Positions 8,586-17,065 of a stretch of 39,208 nt of DNA are shown piece after piece. The first letter of the stretch is position 1, and the number at the start of each line of letters is the position of its first letter. Location of the stretch: assembly GCA_016342645.1 (NCBI GenBank), contig JAEINX010000027.1, positions 1-39,208 on the forward strand, given 5' to 3'. The position numbers and the translations under genes are program-made. The notes under the pieces were generated by a model, which was not told the DNA's origin, made no database searches, and saw nothing but the letters and a program-made list of their open reading frames with translations. Source of the DNA: Bacteroidales bacterium (GTDB lineage: Bacteria > Bacteroidota > Bacteroidia > Bacteroidales > JAEINX01).

Positions 8586-8684
8586 CACGCAAAATACGCA
8601 GATGAATCGCGAAAAACGCAAATAATTAATTCCCAAAGTAATAGTCTTTGCGATTTTTGCGAATATTTTTGCGGCCTTTGTGTG
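8586..8684. repeat. Imperfect inverted repeat with 37-38 bp arms (GCAAA-rich)
   Basis: The left arm 8586-8622 begins CACGCAAAATACGC and ends CGCAAA. The right arm 8647-8684, read on the other strand, begins CACACAAAGGCCGC and ends CGCAAA. The arms agree at roughly 70% of positions around a 24-base centre. It fills most of the hisS-ettA gap and resembles the CGCAAA-type intergenic palindromes common in environmental genomes. A 60-codon reading frame through it is not credible as a gene. Confidence 0.65.
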
Positions 8685-8746
8685 AAAATTCATATAACCA
8701 GATATTTAAACCACTCAAATAATTACTGTTTTTCTGTCATTTTTCT

Positions 8747-10426
8747 CTAATCTACTTTCAACTTTTTGTATCTAATACGTTTTGGGCCTTCCTGTCCCAC
8801 GCGTTTTTTTCGATTTTCTTCATATTCGGAGTAACTTCCCTCGAAAAAGTAAACTTGCGAATTTCCTTCAAATGCCAAAATATGAGTTGCTATCCGATCA
8901 AGAAACCATCGGTCGTGGGAGATAATAACCGCACAGCCAGCAAAATTTTCAAGTCCTTCTTCGATAGCACGCAGGGTGTTAACGTCAATATCATTAGTGG
9001 GTTCATCAAGAAGCAGAACATTTGCTTCTTGCTTTAAAGTCAATGCCAGGTGCATACGATTTCGTTCACCCCCCGACAGAATTTCAGCTTTTTTGCTTTG
9101 ATCATTACCGCTAAAATTAAACCTTGCAACATAAGCTCGTGAATTCATAGTTCGTCCGCCCAATTTAATAATTTCGTTTTCTCCGGAAATTATTTCCCAA
9201 ACATTTTTTTGGGGGTCAATTTCCTGATGAGCCTGATCGACATAAGCTGTTTTTACGGTTTCACCCGTTTTGAAATCACCGGCATCAGGAATTTCCAAGC
9301 CCATTATCATTCTAAACAAGGTAGTTTTTCCGGCACCGTTCGGGCCAATTACTCCAACAATTCCGGCGGGTGGCAGCATAAAATTCAAGTCTTCAAAAAG
9401 CAATTTTTTCCCAAATGATTTTGAAACATTTTGTGCTTCGATAACCATATTTCCAAGTCGAGGGCCATTAGGAATAAATATTTCGAGTTTTTCTTCTTTT
9501 TGTTTGCTGTCTTGGTTTAAAAGTTTTTCGTATGAAGCCAATCTTGCTTTTGATTTTGCATGCCTTGCTTTTGGGGCCATCCTAACCCATTCAAGTTCAC
9601 GTTGAAGAGTTTTATGCCTTTTGCTTTCTGTTTTTTCCTCCTTTTCTAAACGTTTGCTTTTTTGTTCAAGCCATGAAGAATAATTCCCTTTCCATGGAAT
9701 TCCTTCGCCCCGATCAAGTTCGAGTATCCAACCTGCAACATTATCCAAAAAATAACGATCGTGAGTAACGGCAATCACTGTACCTTTGTATTGTTTAAGA
9801 TGCTGTTCCAACCATTCAATTGATTCGGCATCAAGATGGTTAGTAGGCTCATCAAGAAGCAGAATATCGGGCTCGGAAAGCAATAAACGGCAAAGTGCGA
9901 CACGCCGTCTTTCGCCACCCGAAAGATTTTTAATTGATGTTTCGCCTTCGGGACAACGTAAGGCATCCATTGCTCTTTCGAGTTTAGAGTCAAGCTCCCA
10001 AGCTTCTTTTTGGTCGATAATTTCTGTTAGTTTTCCTTGTTCTTCGATGAGTTTATTCATTTCATCATCGTTCATGGGTTCGGCAAAACGCATATTGATT
10101 TCTTCATATTTTTTCAGTAAATCAACTGTTTCCTGAACTCCTTCACTAACAATTTCTTTAACGGTTTTATTGTCGTCAAGTTTTGGTTCTTGTTCCAACA
10201 TTCCAACTGAATAACCTGGTGAAAAAACTACTTCTCCATCGAATGATTTCTCTGTTGTTGCAATTATTTTAAGCAAAGTTGATTTTCCTGATCCATTTAA
10301 ACCGATGATACCTATTTTTGCACCATAATAAAATGAAAGATAAATGTTTTTTAAAATCTCTTTTCCGGTGTTAAGCTTTTTGCCAACACCAACCATTGAG
10401 AAAATTATTTTTTTATCGTCTGACAT
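8747..10426 (-). CDS. ettA: Energy-dependent translational throttle protein EttA (ABC-F ATPase)
   Basis: This 559-residue cytoplasmic ABC-F protein binds the ribosomal E site and gates translation initiation according to ATP/ADP state. Two ATP-binding cassettes lack membrane domains. The first has Walker A GLNGSGKST at ~42-50, signature LSGGERRRVALCR and Walker B LLLDEPTNHLDAES. The second has GPNGAGKTT, LSGGERNRMHL and LLLDEPTNDID. Between them is the charged P-site tRNA interaction linker (SKRHKTLQRELEWVRM through KARLASYEKLL). The stretch VAGWILELDRGEGIPWKGNY is nearly identical to what I recall for E. coli EttA (555 residues). Together these separate it from the Uup and YbiT subfamilies. 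Confidence 0.96.
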   Translation of the reverse strand: MSDDKKIIFSMVGVGKKLNTGKEILKNIYLSFYYGAKIGIIGLNGSGKSTLLKIIATTEKSFDGEVVFSPGYSVGMLEQEPKLDDNKTVKEIVSEGVQETVDLLKKYEEINMRFAEPMNDDEMNKLIEEQGKLTEIIDQKEAWELDSKLERAMDALRCPEGETSIKNLSGGERRRVALCRLLLSEPDILLLDEPTNHLDAESIEWLEQHLKQYKGTVIAVTHDRYFLDNVAGWILELDRGEGIPWKGNYSSWLEQKSKRLEKEEKTESKRHKTLQRELEWVRMAPKARHAKSKARLASYEKLLNQDSKQKEEKLEIFIPNGPRLGNMVIEAQNVSKSFGKKLLFEDLNFMLPPAGIVGVIGPNGAGKTTLFRMIMGLEIPDAGDFKTGETVKTAYVDQAHQEIDPQKNVWEIISGENEIIKLGGRTMNSRAYVARFNFSGNDQSKKAEILSGGERNRMHLALTLKQEANVLLLDEPTNDIDVNTLRAIEEGLENFAGCAVIISHDRWFLDRIATHILAFEGNSQVYFFEGSYSEYEENRKKRVGQEGPKRIRYKKLKVD

Positions 10427-10476
10427 TGAAAGCTTATTTTATTTAAATTTTAGATACAAATAATAATTTAACATAG

Positions 10477-10484
10477 CAAAATTA
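10477..10484 (-). promoter_or_regulatory. Possible -7 element (TAATTTTG) of ettA
   Basis: The minus strand reads TAATTTTG about 51 bases upstream of the ettA start. A TTTG lies 15 bases further upstream (10500-10503), somewhat closer than the consensus spacing. Confidence 0.3.
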
Positions 10485-10624
10485 GACAATTTTTAAAATC
10501 AAAGATTTGTTTTTCAAAACTGTCTTGAGAAAACATAATAGAAACTAATTCAATAAAATAAAGCACTAAAGCAAATTTAAGAAATAGCTGAACCGGATTC
10601 CTATGATATCTTAGGTAGAAAGAA

Positions 10625-12421
10625 TTACTTTTTTTTCGTGCTTGCCGACAATTTTTTATGCATTGCATTTGCTGCTACTCTTCCGGCACCCATAGCCAGA
10701 ATTACTGTGGCTGAGCCGGTAACAATATCACCTCCTGCGTAAACATTTTCAATTGACGTTTCATTTGTTTCAGGATTTACCTCAATATACCCCCATTTAT
10801 TTAGTTTTAGGTTAGGCGTTGATTGGAAAATAATAGGATTAGGTCCGTTTCCAATTGCAACTATTGCCAGATCACAGTCAATTGTGAAATTTGAACCTTC
10901 GATAGGTATCGGTCTTCTTCTACCTGATTTGTCAGGTTTGCCGAGTTCCATTTTTATGCACTCAATAGCTTTGATTATATTATTATCTGTACCAATATAT
11001 CTAACCGGATTATTCAATAATTTAAAAATAATGCCTTCTTCTCCGGCATGATGAACCTCTTCACCTCTTGCCGGAAGTTCATGTCGCGACCTTCTGTAAA
11101 TTATTGTAACTTGATCTGAGCCTGCTCTTTTTGCAGTCCTGGCGCAATCCATGGCAACATTACCTCCTCCGATAACTGCAACTTTATTACCATGTGGCAT
11201 GGGAGTATCATATTCGGGGAATCTGTATGCTTTCATCAAATTCATTCGTGTAAGATATTCGTTTGCTGAAAAAACATTTCCAAGGCTTTCGCCTTCGATA
11301 TTCATAAATACGGGTAGTCCTGCACCAACACTAATAAAAACAGCATCAAAATTTTCAAGCAATTCATCAATTGTAATTAATGGGCCAATTACATGGTTTG
11401 TTTCTATCCTGCAACCCATACTTTTTAAATAATTAATTTCAAACTGAACAATTGATTTTGGTAATCTAAATTCCGGAATTCCGTATGTTAAAACTCCACC
11501 TGTTTCGTGCAAAGCTTCGAAAATAGTTACGCCATAACCTTTTTGTCTCATATCGGCGGCAACCGTAAGTCCTGCAGGACCAGAGCCAATTACCGCAATT
11601 CTTTTACCTGTTTCTTTAGAAATCACAGGAACTTTTACAAGATCCATTTTCCGTTCATAATCAGCCACAAACCTTTCAAGCCTTCCAATGGCAACGGGTT
11701 TATCTTTTTTACCAACTATACAATATTTTTCACATTGATCTTCCTGAGGACAAACTCTACCACAAATAGAAGGAAGAATATTTTTTTCTTTAATTTTTTT
11801 TGCAGCCTCATCAAATTTACTTTCGGCAATTAAAGCTATAAATGTTGGAATATCAATATTCACCGGACATCCTTTAACGCACTGTGGGGTTTTGCATTGT
11901 AAGCATCTACCGGCTTCAAGTAAGGCTAATTCGCTGGTAAAACCGTAAGGAACTTCCATGTAATTATTAATTCTCAGTTTTTGATCTTGTTCAGGCATAT
12001 CCTGCCTCGGAATCTTTAGTTTTAACTTTCTTTCATCAGCTTTTGACAACCCATGCCATTCACAACCGTATTTAGTACAAATAAAAAAAGGCATTAGCTT
12101 CGATAGTGCTGATATCAATACTTCACCAACATCTGAACCACATTCTCCACATTTTATACTTTTATTAAGAATACTTTTTTTACATTTTGGACAAATTAGA
12201 TCTTCCAATGAATCTCCCTCTTTCATTGGTACAGAAGTCTCAACTTCAAACACATCAAGATATGGGCTTAATTTCAAATCAATTTCTTGTCCTTTATATT
12301 TGGCATTGAAAAGAATACTTTTTTCCTCTTTTTTCTCAACATTAAAACTATTATGACAATGAGGGCAATAAGTATTCAGATAGGTTTTAAACTTTAAATA
12401 TTTTACATCTTGATCAAACAT
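10625..12421 (-). CDS. NfnB/GltD-like NAD(P)H flavoprotein with N-terminal eight-cysteine module
   Basis: This 598-residue protein is a fusion. Residues ~1-135 form a metal-binding module with Cys19/22, Cys77/80, Cys91/94 and Cys115/120. From ~140 it follows the glutamate-synthase small subunit / NfnB / SudA family. It has two [4Fe-4S] cysteine sets (CLQCKTPQCVKGCP at 173-185; Cys220, 224, 230 and 234 in CGRVCPQEDQCEKYC), an FAD-binding Rossmann motif (VIGSGPAGL, ~277-285), an NADP-binding motif (VAVIGGGNVAMDCARTAKRAG in two parts), and the closing FAD contact (YAGGDIVTGSATVILAMGAG). With its upstream NfnA-like neighbour it probably forms an NAD(P)H:ferredoxin or sulfide/polysulfide oxidoreductase. 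No glutamate synthase large subunit is nearby. Typical family members are ~460 residues; the extra length is the N-terminal module, which recurs twice in the protein at 13521-14393. Confidence 0.88.
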   Translation of the reverse strand: MFDQDVKYLKFKTYLNTYCPHCHNSFNVEKKEEKSILFNAKYKGQEIDLKLSPYLDVFEVETSVPMKEGDSLEDLICPKCKKSILNKSIKCGECGSDVGEVLISALSKLMPFFICTKYGCEWHGLSKADERKLKLKIPRQDMPEQDQKLRINNYMEVPYGFTSELALLEAGRCLQCKTPQCVKGCPVNIDIPTFIALIAESKFDEAAKKIKEKNILPSICGRVCPQEDQCEKYCIVGKKDKPVAIGRLERFVADYERKMDLVKVPVISKETGKRIAVIGSGPAGLTVAADMRQKGYGVTIFEALHETGGVLTYGIPEFRLPKSIVQFEINYLKSMGCRIETNHVIGPLITIDELLENFDAVFISVGAGLPVFMNIEGESLGNVFSANEYLTRMNLMKAYRFPEYDTPMPHGNKVAVIGGGNVAMDCARTAKRAGSDQVTIIYRRSRHELPARGEEVHHAGEEGIIFKLLNNPVRYIGTDNNIIKAIECIKMELGKPDKSGRRRPIPIEGSNFTIDCDLAIVAIGNGPNPIIFQSTPNLKLNKWGYIEVNPETNETSIENVYAGGDIVTGSATVILAMGAGRVAANAMHKKLSASTKKK

Positions 12422-12468
12422 AGTATTATTTTTGGTTATTTGTTAACATATTTTATTTAACTTTATAT

Positions 12469-12493
12469 GCCTTGAACTTAATGGATTCAAGGC
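12469..12493. promoter_or_regulatory. Intercistronic hairpin between the NfnA-like and NfnB-like genes
   Basis: GCCTTGAA (12469-12476) and TTCAAGGC (12486-12493) form a perfect 8-bp stem around a 9-base loop in the 91-base gap. On the transcribed minus strand it is not followed by a T-run. It is therefore more likely an mRNA processing or stability hairpin than a full terminator. Confidence 0.5.
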
Positions 12494-12512
12494 TTTAAAT
12501 AATTAAAAATTA

Positions 12513-13337
12513 TTATCTTATTGAGAATAACAAAGAATCTTTTTCGTCTTTAAGATATATTGAGTTTCTGTTTTCCAATTCATCAAAATCCACTTTTTGA
12601 CCATCAAAATCAGGCCCATCGACGCATGCAAACTTTGTTTCTTTATTAATTTTTACTCGACAACCACCACACATTCCGGTGCCATCAATCATTATTGGAT
12701 TAAGACTTACAAGGGTTGGGATATCGAACTTTTTAGTTAATTTACATACATTCTTCATCATAATAATTGGACCAATAGCATAAACTAATTTAATATCATA
12801 TCTTTCATTTAAATATTTTTCCAATGGAATAGTAACAAATCCTCTTTCGCCAACACTACCATCATCACTGGTAACGATGAGTTCATCACAAATGTTATTC
12901 ATCTCATTCTCAAGAATAAGCATGTCTTTATTTTGTGCTCCGATAATTCCAATTACATAATTTCCTGCTTCATGATATGCTTTTGCAATGTGATGAAGTA
13001 TTGCTACTCCGGTTCCACCACCAACCATAACAACAGTTCCTTTTTTTTCAATCTTAGCAGCTTTACCAAGAGGCCCAACAACATCTTTGATAATATCTCC
13101 TGTGTTTAGTGATCTCATTAAGGCAGTAGTTTTTCCTACTACCTGAAAAATGATAGAAATTATTCCGGCGAAGCTATCTTTATCAGCAACTGTAAGCGGA
13201 ATTCTTTCTCCGGTTTCATTAACTCTAAGAATAATAAATTGGCCCGGTTTGATTTTTTTAGCAATTTTTGGAGCACTAATATCAAATCTTATAATAGTAC
13301 CTTTAGCCATTTCTTGTTTTCTGACAATTTGAAACAT
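12513..13337 (-). CDS. NfnA/SudB-like FAD/[2Fe-2S] NAD-binding subunit
   Basis: This 274-residue flavoprotein subunit belongs to the ferredoxin-NADP reductase / dihydroorotate-dehydrogenase electron-transfer superfamily. The N-terminal FAD barrel covers ~1-98 (IKPGQFIILRV, RIPLTVAD). The NAD-binding half includes VMVGGGTGVAILHHIAKA (~102-119) and LVYAIGPIIMMK. The C-terminal [2Fe-2S] cysteines are in GTGMCGGCRV and KFACVDGPDFDG. These features match the small subunit of NADH-dependent ferredoxin:NADP oxidoreductase (NfnA) and sulfide dehydrogenase subunit B. The gene lies between the eight-cysteine protein and the NfnB-like gene, all on one strand, the usual order for the pair. A distinct paralog, PyrK, is encoded at 25019-25795. 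Confidence 0.9.
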   Translation of the reverse strand: MFQIVRKQEMAKGTIIRFDISAPKIAKKIKPGQFIILRVNETGERIPLTVADKDSFAGIISIIFQVVGKTTALMRSLNTGDIIKDVVGPLGKAAKIEKKGTVVMVGGGTGVAILHHIAKAYHEAGNYVIGIIGAQNKDMLILENEMNNICDELIVTSDDGSVGERGFVTIPLEKYLNERYDIKLVYAIGPIIMMKNVCKLTKKFDIPTLVSLNPIMIDGTGMCGGCRVKINKETKFACVDGPDFDGQKVDFDELENRNSIYLKDEKDSLLFSIR

Positions 13338-13520
13338 AATTAATTATATTTGGTTCGTTATTAAATCAACTTTTTACTTTAATTATTGGATTTTCATCTG
13401 TTTATATGGTGTTAACCGGTTTAAGTATTAATGTTTATGTTTTTGAAAAAATTAGAAAATAGAAATTAAGGCTTCTTCCTAATTTTTAATTTCAAGTTTC
13501 TCATTTCATTCTATAATCAT

Positions 13521-14393
13521 TTACCACTCATCACTATCCTCCAATCGGATTTCGTACAAATCATCTTCGCTTAGCCCATGCCATCGGCAACCCTTCTTTG
13601 TACAAAGATAGAAATCCAATAATTTAGTTCGTGCCGAAATGGAAATTTTGGCAACTGGTGATTTGCAATTTCCACATTTTATATTGGTTACGATCAGGCT
13701 TTTGTCGCAATGCGGACAGTGAACTTCGGCAACTGTTTTGTCTTCGGATAATAATATAGTAGATTTAGAAGTGAAAACATTTAAGTATGGACTCAACATT
13801 AGAAATCCCGTTTCACCATTAGTAATTTTTAGTTTGAGCATATCGTTTTCGATTAGGCTTTTTTTACAATGTGGGCAATATGCCTGAAGGAATGCTCCCG
13901 ATTCAATTGTCTCTTTAAAATCGCTTATAATTTTGGGTTTAGTTTCTTTTTTTTCAACTTTTTGTGAGGTTATTTTTGAATGATGCGATCCACTCAAACC
14001 ATATTCCTGATAAAGTTTTTTTAAAGCCACCGAAAGATCATCGAATTCAATTTTATGGTTTTTACATCCACTACGTGAACAAATACTTACTTTTCCACCC
14101 ATGTCTAAATAAAATGGAGCCATTGGAGCTCCACAGGAAAGACATTCCTGATCGGAAATAATTTTAGCTTCACAACTGGGGCAAAAGAAACTTGCAACTT
14201 CGCCCTTAGGTAGTTCTATATCTGATATAAAATTATAGCTTCCATAAATCGAACTTAATCTTATTACTCCTTTTTTTCCTGCAATTTCGATATTTAATTT
14301 GATACTTGGCTCATTGTCAACTCTATGATCTTTATCCATAAGCGACTTTCCACAAACCGGACATTTTAAATTTAATGAAACAAAATCGTACAT
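13521..14393 (-). CDS. Protein with two copies of an eight-cysteine zinc-ribbon/rubredoxin-like module
   Basis: This 290-residue soluble protein consists of two tandem modules joined by a charged linker (~125-160, rich in Lys, Glu and Ser). Module A has Cys11/14, Cys71/74, Cys84/87 and Cys105/110. Module B has Cys173/176, Cys226/229, Cys240/243 and Cys264/269. Each shows the pattern CxxC, ~50-57 residues, CxxC, CxxC, Cx4C, suggesting two metal sites per module. Module B closely resembles the N-terminus of the NfnB-like protein (YCPHC, LSPYLNVF versus LSPYLDVF, CTKKGCRWHGLS versus CTKYGCEWHGLS). I do not recognise a named family. Its position at the head of the cluster suggests an accessory, electron-transfer or assembly partner of the NfnAB-like complex; that role is inference. 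Confidence 0.8.
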   Translation of the reverse strand: MYDFVSLNLKCPVCGKSLMDKDHRVDNEPSIKLNIEIAGKKGVIRLSSIYGSYNFISDIELPKGEVASFFCPSCEAKIISDQECLSCGAPMAPFYLDMGGKVSICSRSGCKNHKIEFDDLSVALKKLYQEYGLSGSHHSKITSQKVEKKETKPKIISDFKETIESGAFLQAYCPHCKKSLIENDMLKLKITNGETGFLMLSPYLNVFTSKSTILLSEDKTVAEVHCPHCDKSLIVTNIKCGNCKSPVAKISISARTKLLDFYLCTKKGCRWHGLSEDDLYEIRLEDSDEW

Positions 14394-14460
14394 AAATGAT
14401 TTTTTTAAAATTATTAATTATGGACAATAATAGAAAAAAAAACCTTACATTTTTGAATTA

Positions 14461-14468
14461 CAAAAATA
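14461..14468 (-). promoter_or_regulatory. Possible -7 element (TATTTTTG) of the redox cluster
   Basis: The minus strand reads TATTTTTG about 68 bases upstream of the eight-cysteine protein start. It is the best promoter candidate ahead of the three-gene cluster, but no -33 TTG stands out. Confidence 0.32.
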
Positions 14469-14568
14469 AAATGTTTAAAAACCTATTCATTACTTGAAAT
14501 AATTATCTGATTAAGAATAATAAGGGAGAAAAACATAATGTAATTTAAAGTTAATTTAAATAAAATAT

Positions 14569-16902
14569 CTATTTCAAAACAATCTTCTCAATAGCAATAT
14601 TTTTGCCGCTTTTAACTCTTAAAAAATATGTGTCTTTTGCAAAATGTGTCATGTCAATCTGATTACTATATTCATCATGATTGTATGGAAGTTTTTGATT
14701 AAATAAGATTTGTCCCTGCTGATTTATTATTGATATTTCAACTTTTGAATTGTCGGTTGAAGATATTGAATAAGTAAAAACTCCGTTTGTCGGGTTTGGA
14801 ATAATTTCTATTGAAATATTATTATTGTCAATTTCATTGATTCCGGTGCAGGGGTCGAGTGATAGAATAAGTTCATCAGTTTCTGTATAATAGCAAGGTT
14901 CCAAAGAAAAAGCAGATAATGTTAATTCAACACTTTCGTTCAGAATATCGTTTTCGCCCGGATAATAGATTGTTGATAATGATGTAGAGTCTTCAAAGCT
15001 ACCATCTCCGGCAGTAGTCCATGCAACGGATGAATAATATTCGGCAGTAGCATTTAATATCAAGTTGGTATTATTACAGATCAAAGTATCGTTCCCGGCA
15101 AAGCATTCAGAGAATCTGTTAATTTTCAAAAGCAAACTGTCACATGCCATCATGCCGGGTTCGTAACCGTAAACAGTAAGTTTAAGCCAGACTTCACCAT
15201 TACCAACGTCCTCCCATCCTCTGATATATTGAGAAATCAGACTTTTAGTATTATTAAAATGTCCATCACCTGAGGTGGTCCATTCAACAGTTTGTTGAGA
15301 TGTTGCCTGCCCTGATGTTTGGTAAAATGTATTCCAGCAGACTGTATCGTTTTGGCCTGCATTGACGGTGGGGAAGGCAGGAGGTTCAAAATTAAAGGAA
15401 ACAACTCTGGTTCCCCATCCTACATTATCCATATATTCGGTTGTAAACCAAAAAGTAGAATCATCAGAAGGATCAACAGACATTGCACTATAATCGCCCC
15501 AACGACTAATGCTACCCTGTGAACCAAAACCTGGATAGAGAGTAATTTCTTCAAAGTTCATTTCCCCGAGAGGGGCTTCCGCATCACGGCCTGTTGCCCT
15601 GATACATGGATAGACTTCTGAGCTTGAAACCGAATATCCAAGAGCAATATCACCGTTTCCGTTCATTGAGATGCTTCCCATCCATCTGTGGTCATCGTCG
15701 GGTGCGTAAGTTCCCTGTTGATAAATATCCCATTCGCCGTTTTCTTTTCTTAATTCATACCATCTTACAGCAGCTTTGTTGGAAGTTGCAACCGTGTGAT
15801 TAGTTAATAATACCTCGTAATCTCCAAAATTTCGATATTGAAGGCGATACATTAACATACCGGCAAGATTATCAAGTTTTCTCGTAGTACCGGGTTGAGG
15901 AATATTTGGAACATCAGAGCTATATGGTTCAGGAGTAAGGCTTTTAATTAATTCGAAACTTGAGTTTTCAGTATTTTCCCAATCAACTTTGAACTCATAA
16001 AGTTTGATATTATGATCAATTAAGGTCATAAAATAGTTTGGCGATCCTTCGGGAGGTTCAGGCCCGTCAACATCGGCCGGAAGTACTCCGAAAATATTTT
16101 CATACTGGCCAAAGTAAACCATTTGAGCATCAGGATCACCTTCCAGCATTGCTTCACGGTCGAAAGAGGCAAAACCTGCACCTATGAAACCGCCCTGAAA
16201 CATATGATATGATGAGTAATACCCATCAGGCCAGACACCAAATTTAGGATAATCGTTAAAGTGGTCGAATTCAAAAGCGTAACGATAATATTCGCCCAAA
16301 GGATCGCCTGTTTGAGAAACGGCAACCAATTCATAACTTTTTCCGTTTAAGCATTGAACGGCAAATTGAGTTGCTATCCATCTGTCGGCCATTTCATCGT
16401 AAAGCAATATCGGATCGCCATCGTTATGGCCTGTCCATGCTCCAACGAAACCACTCCATAAAGTGCTGTTATCAACAGGCCCGTATAATAATGCTCCTGA
16501 TTTATCGAAAATGGCAAATGAAAGATTTATCATTTGAAAATAATGATTTGGACCGACATCACCATCGGTATCGGGAGGGTAAACCCCATTTTCATTTCCA
16601 ACGCCTTCAATGTTAACCAAAGGACCTCTAACATCAGTTGAACCAAATTCATTTTGAGCTAAAGGATCTACAAAATTCGGTTCACCTTTAGTGTCGCGAG
16701 GTACAAAATCATTTTGAATGATACCATCTTTCCAGCTTCGGTCTCTTTCGCCTGGTAAAATTATTTTCATCTCAGTTAATGGAGGTGTTTTGTCAAAATA
16801 AGTCGCTTTTCTGACTGTTGGCTTAATGTTTTTTGATTCTTGCGAAAATCCAATTACGCAAAATAAAAGGACTAAAAGTAATACTGTTGAAAATTTTTTC
16901 AT
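14569..16902 (-). CDS. Secreted protein with T9SS type A C-terminal sorting domain
   Basis: This 777-residue protein is exported. It has a signal peptide (MKKFSTVLLLVLLFCVIGFSQ) and a C-terminal type IX sorting domain (~700-777: IEIIPNPTNGVFTYSI, VEISIINQQGQILF, TYFLRVKSGKNIAIEKIVLK). These domains direct passage through the T9SS and surface attachment or release. The body (~85-500) carries an acidic, Trp/Tyr-rich domain (NGVYPPDTDGDVGPNHYFQM, RWIATQF, WGDYSAMSVDP), as seen in large extracellular Bacteroidota proteins of unknown function. Two similar Ig/PKD-like repeats follow (~525-600 and ~610-690), each with WTT(S/A)GDG.F and a later LTL or LTV strand. No protease or glycosidase motif is evident. 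Likely surface or secreted; substrate unknown. Confidence 0.88.
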   Translation of the reverse strand: MKKFSTVLLLVLLFCVIGFSQESKNIKPTVRKATYFDKTPPLTEMKIILPGERDRSWKDGIIQNDFVPRDTKGEPNFVDPLAQNEFGSTDVRGPLVNIEGVGNENGVYPPDTDGDVGPNHYFQMINLSFAIFDKSGALLYGPVDNSTLWSGFVGAWTGHNDGDPILLYDEMADRWIATQFAVQCLNGKSYELVAVSQTGDPLGEYYRYAFEFDHFNDYPKFGVWPDGYYSSYHMFQGGFIGAGFASFDREAMLEGDPDAQMVYFGQYENIFGVLPADVDGPEPPEGSPNYFMTLIDHNIKLYEFKVDWENTENSSFELIKSLTPEPYSSDVPNIPQPGTTRKLDNLAGMLMYRLQYRNFGDYEVLLTNHTVATSNKAAVRWYELRKENGEWDIYQQGTYAPDDDHRWMGSISMNGNGDIALGYSVSSSEVYPCIRATGRDAEAPLGEMNFEEITLYPGFGSQGSISRWGDYSAMSVDPSDDSTFWFTTEYMDNVGWGTRVVSFNFEPPAFPTVNAGQNDTVCWNTFYQTSGQATSQQTVEWTTSGDGHFNNTKSLISQYIRGWEDVGNGEVWLKLTVYGYEPGMMACDSLLLKINRFSECFAGNDTLICNNTNLILNATAEYYSSVAWTTAGDGSFEDSTSLSTIYYPGENDILNESVELTLSAFSLEPCYYTETDELILSLDPCTGINEIDNNNISIEIIPNPTNGVFTYSISSTDNSKVEISIINQQGQILFNQKLPYNHDEYSNQIDMTHFAKDTYFLRVKSGKNIAIEKIVLK

Positions 16903-17065
16903 TTTTTGTTTTTGTTAGATTATTTCCTTTTCATATGTTGATTCTTATAATTATTTCTTTACATTTCTTCCTTTAGTAAGAAAGCTTCCCCCTTTGTAAT
17001 TCTTATTCGTTTTATTAAGACAATTTGATATTTTAAAAGTTGCATGTAAAATGATGAGTGTTTTT

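Noticed and set aside
8511-8693. 60-codon minus-strand ORF
   Set aside because: It lies in the GCAAA-rich inverted repeat and its sequence reflects the repeat rather than a protein.
9270-9605. 111-codon plus-strand ORF inside ettA
   Set aside because: It is antisense to a clear ABC-F protein, with composition typical of a shadow frame.
10625-12421. Simple glutamate synthase small subunit (gltD)
   Set aside because: The motifs fit, but the NfnA-like neighbour, the N-terminal cysteine module and the lack of gltB argue for an NfnB/SudA-type role.
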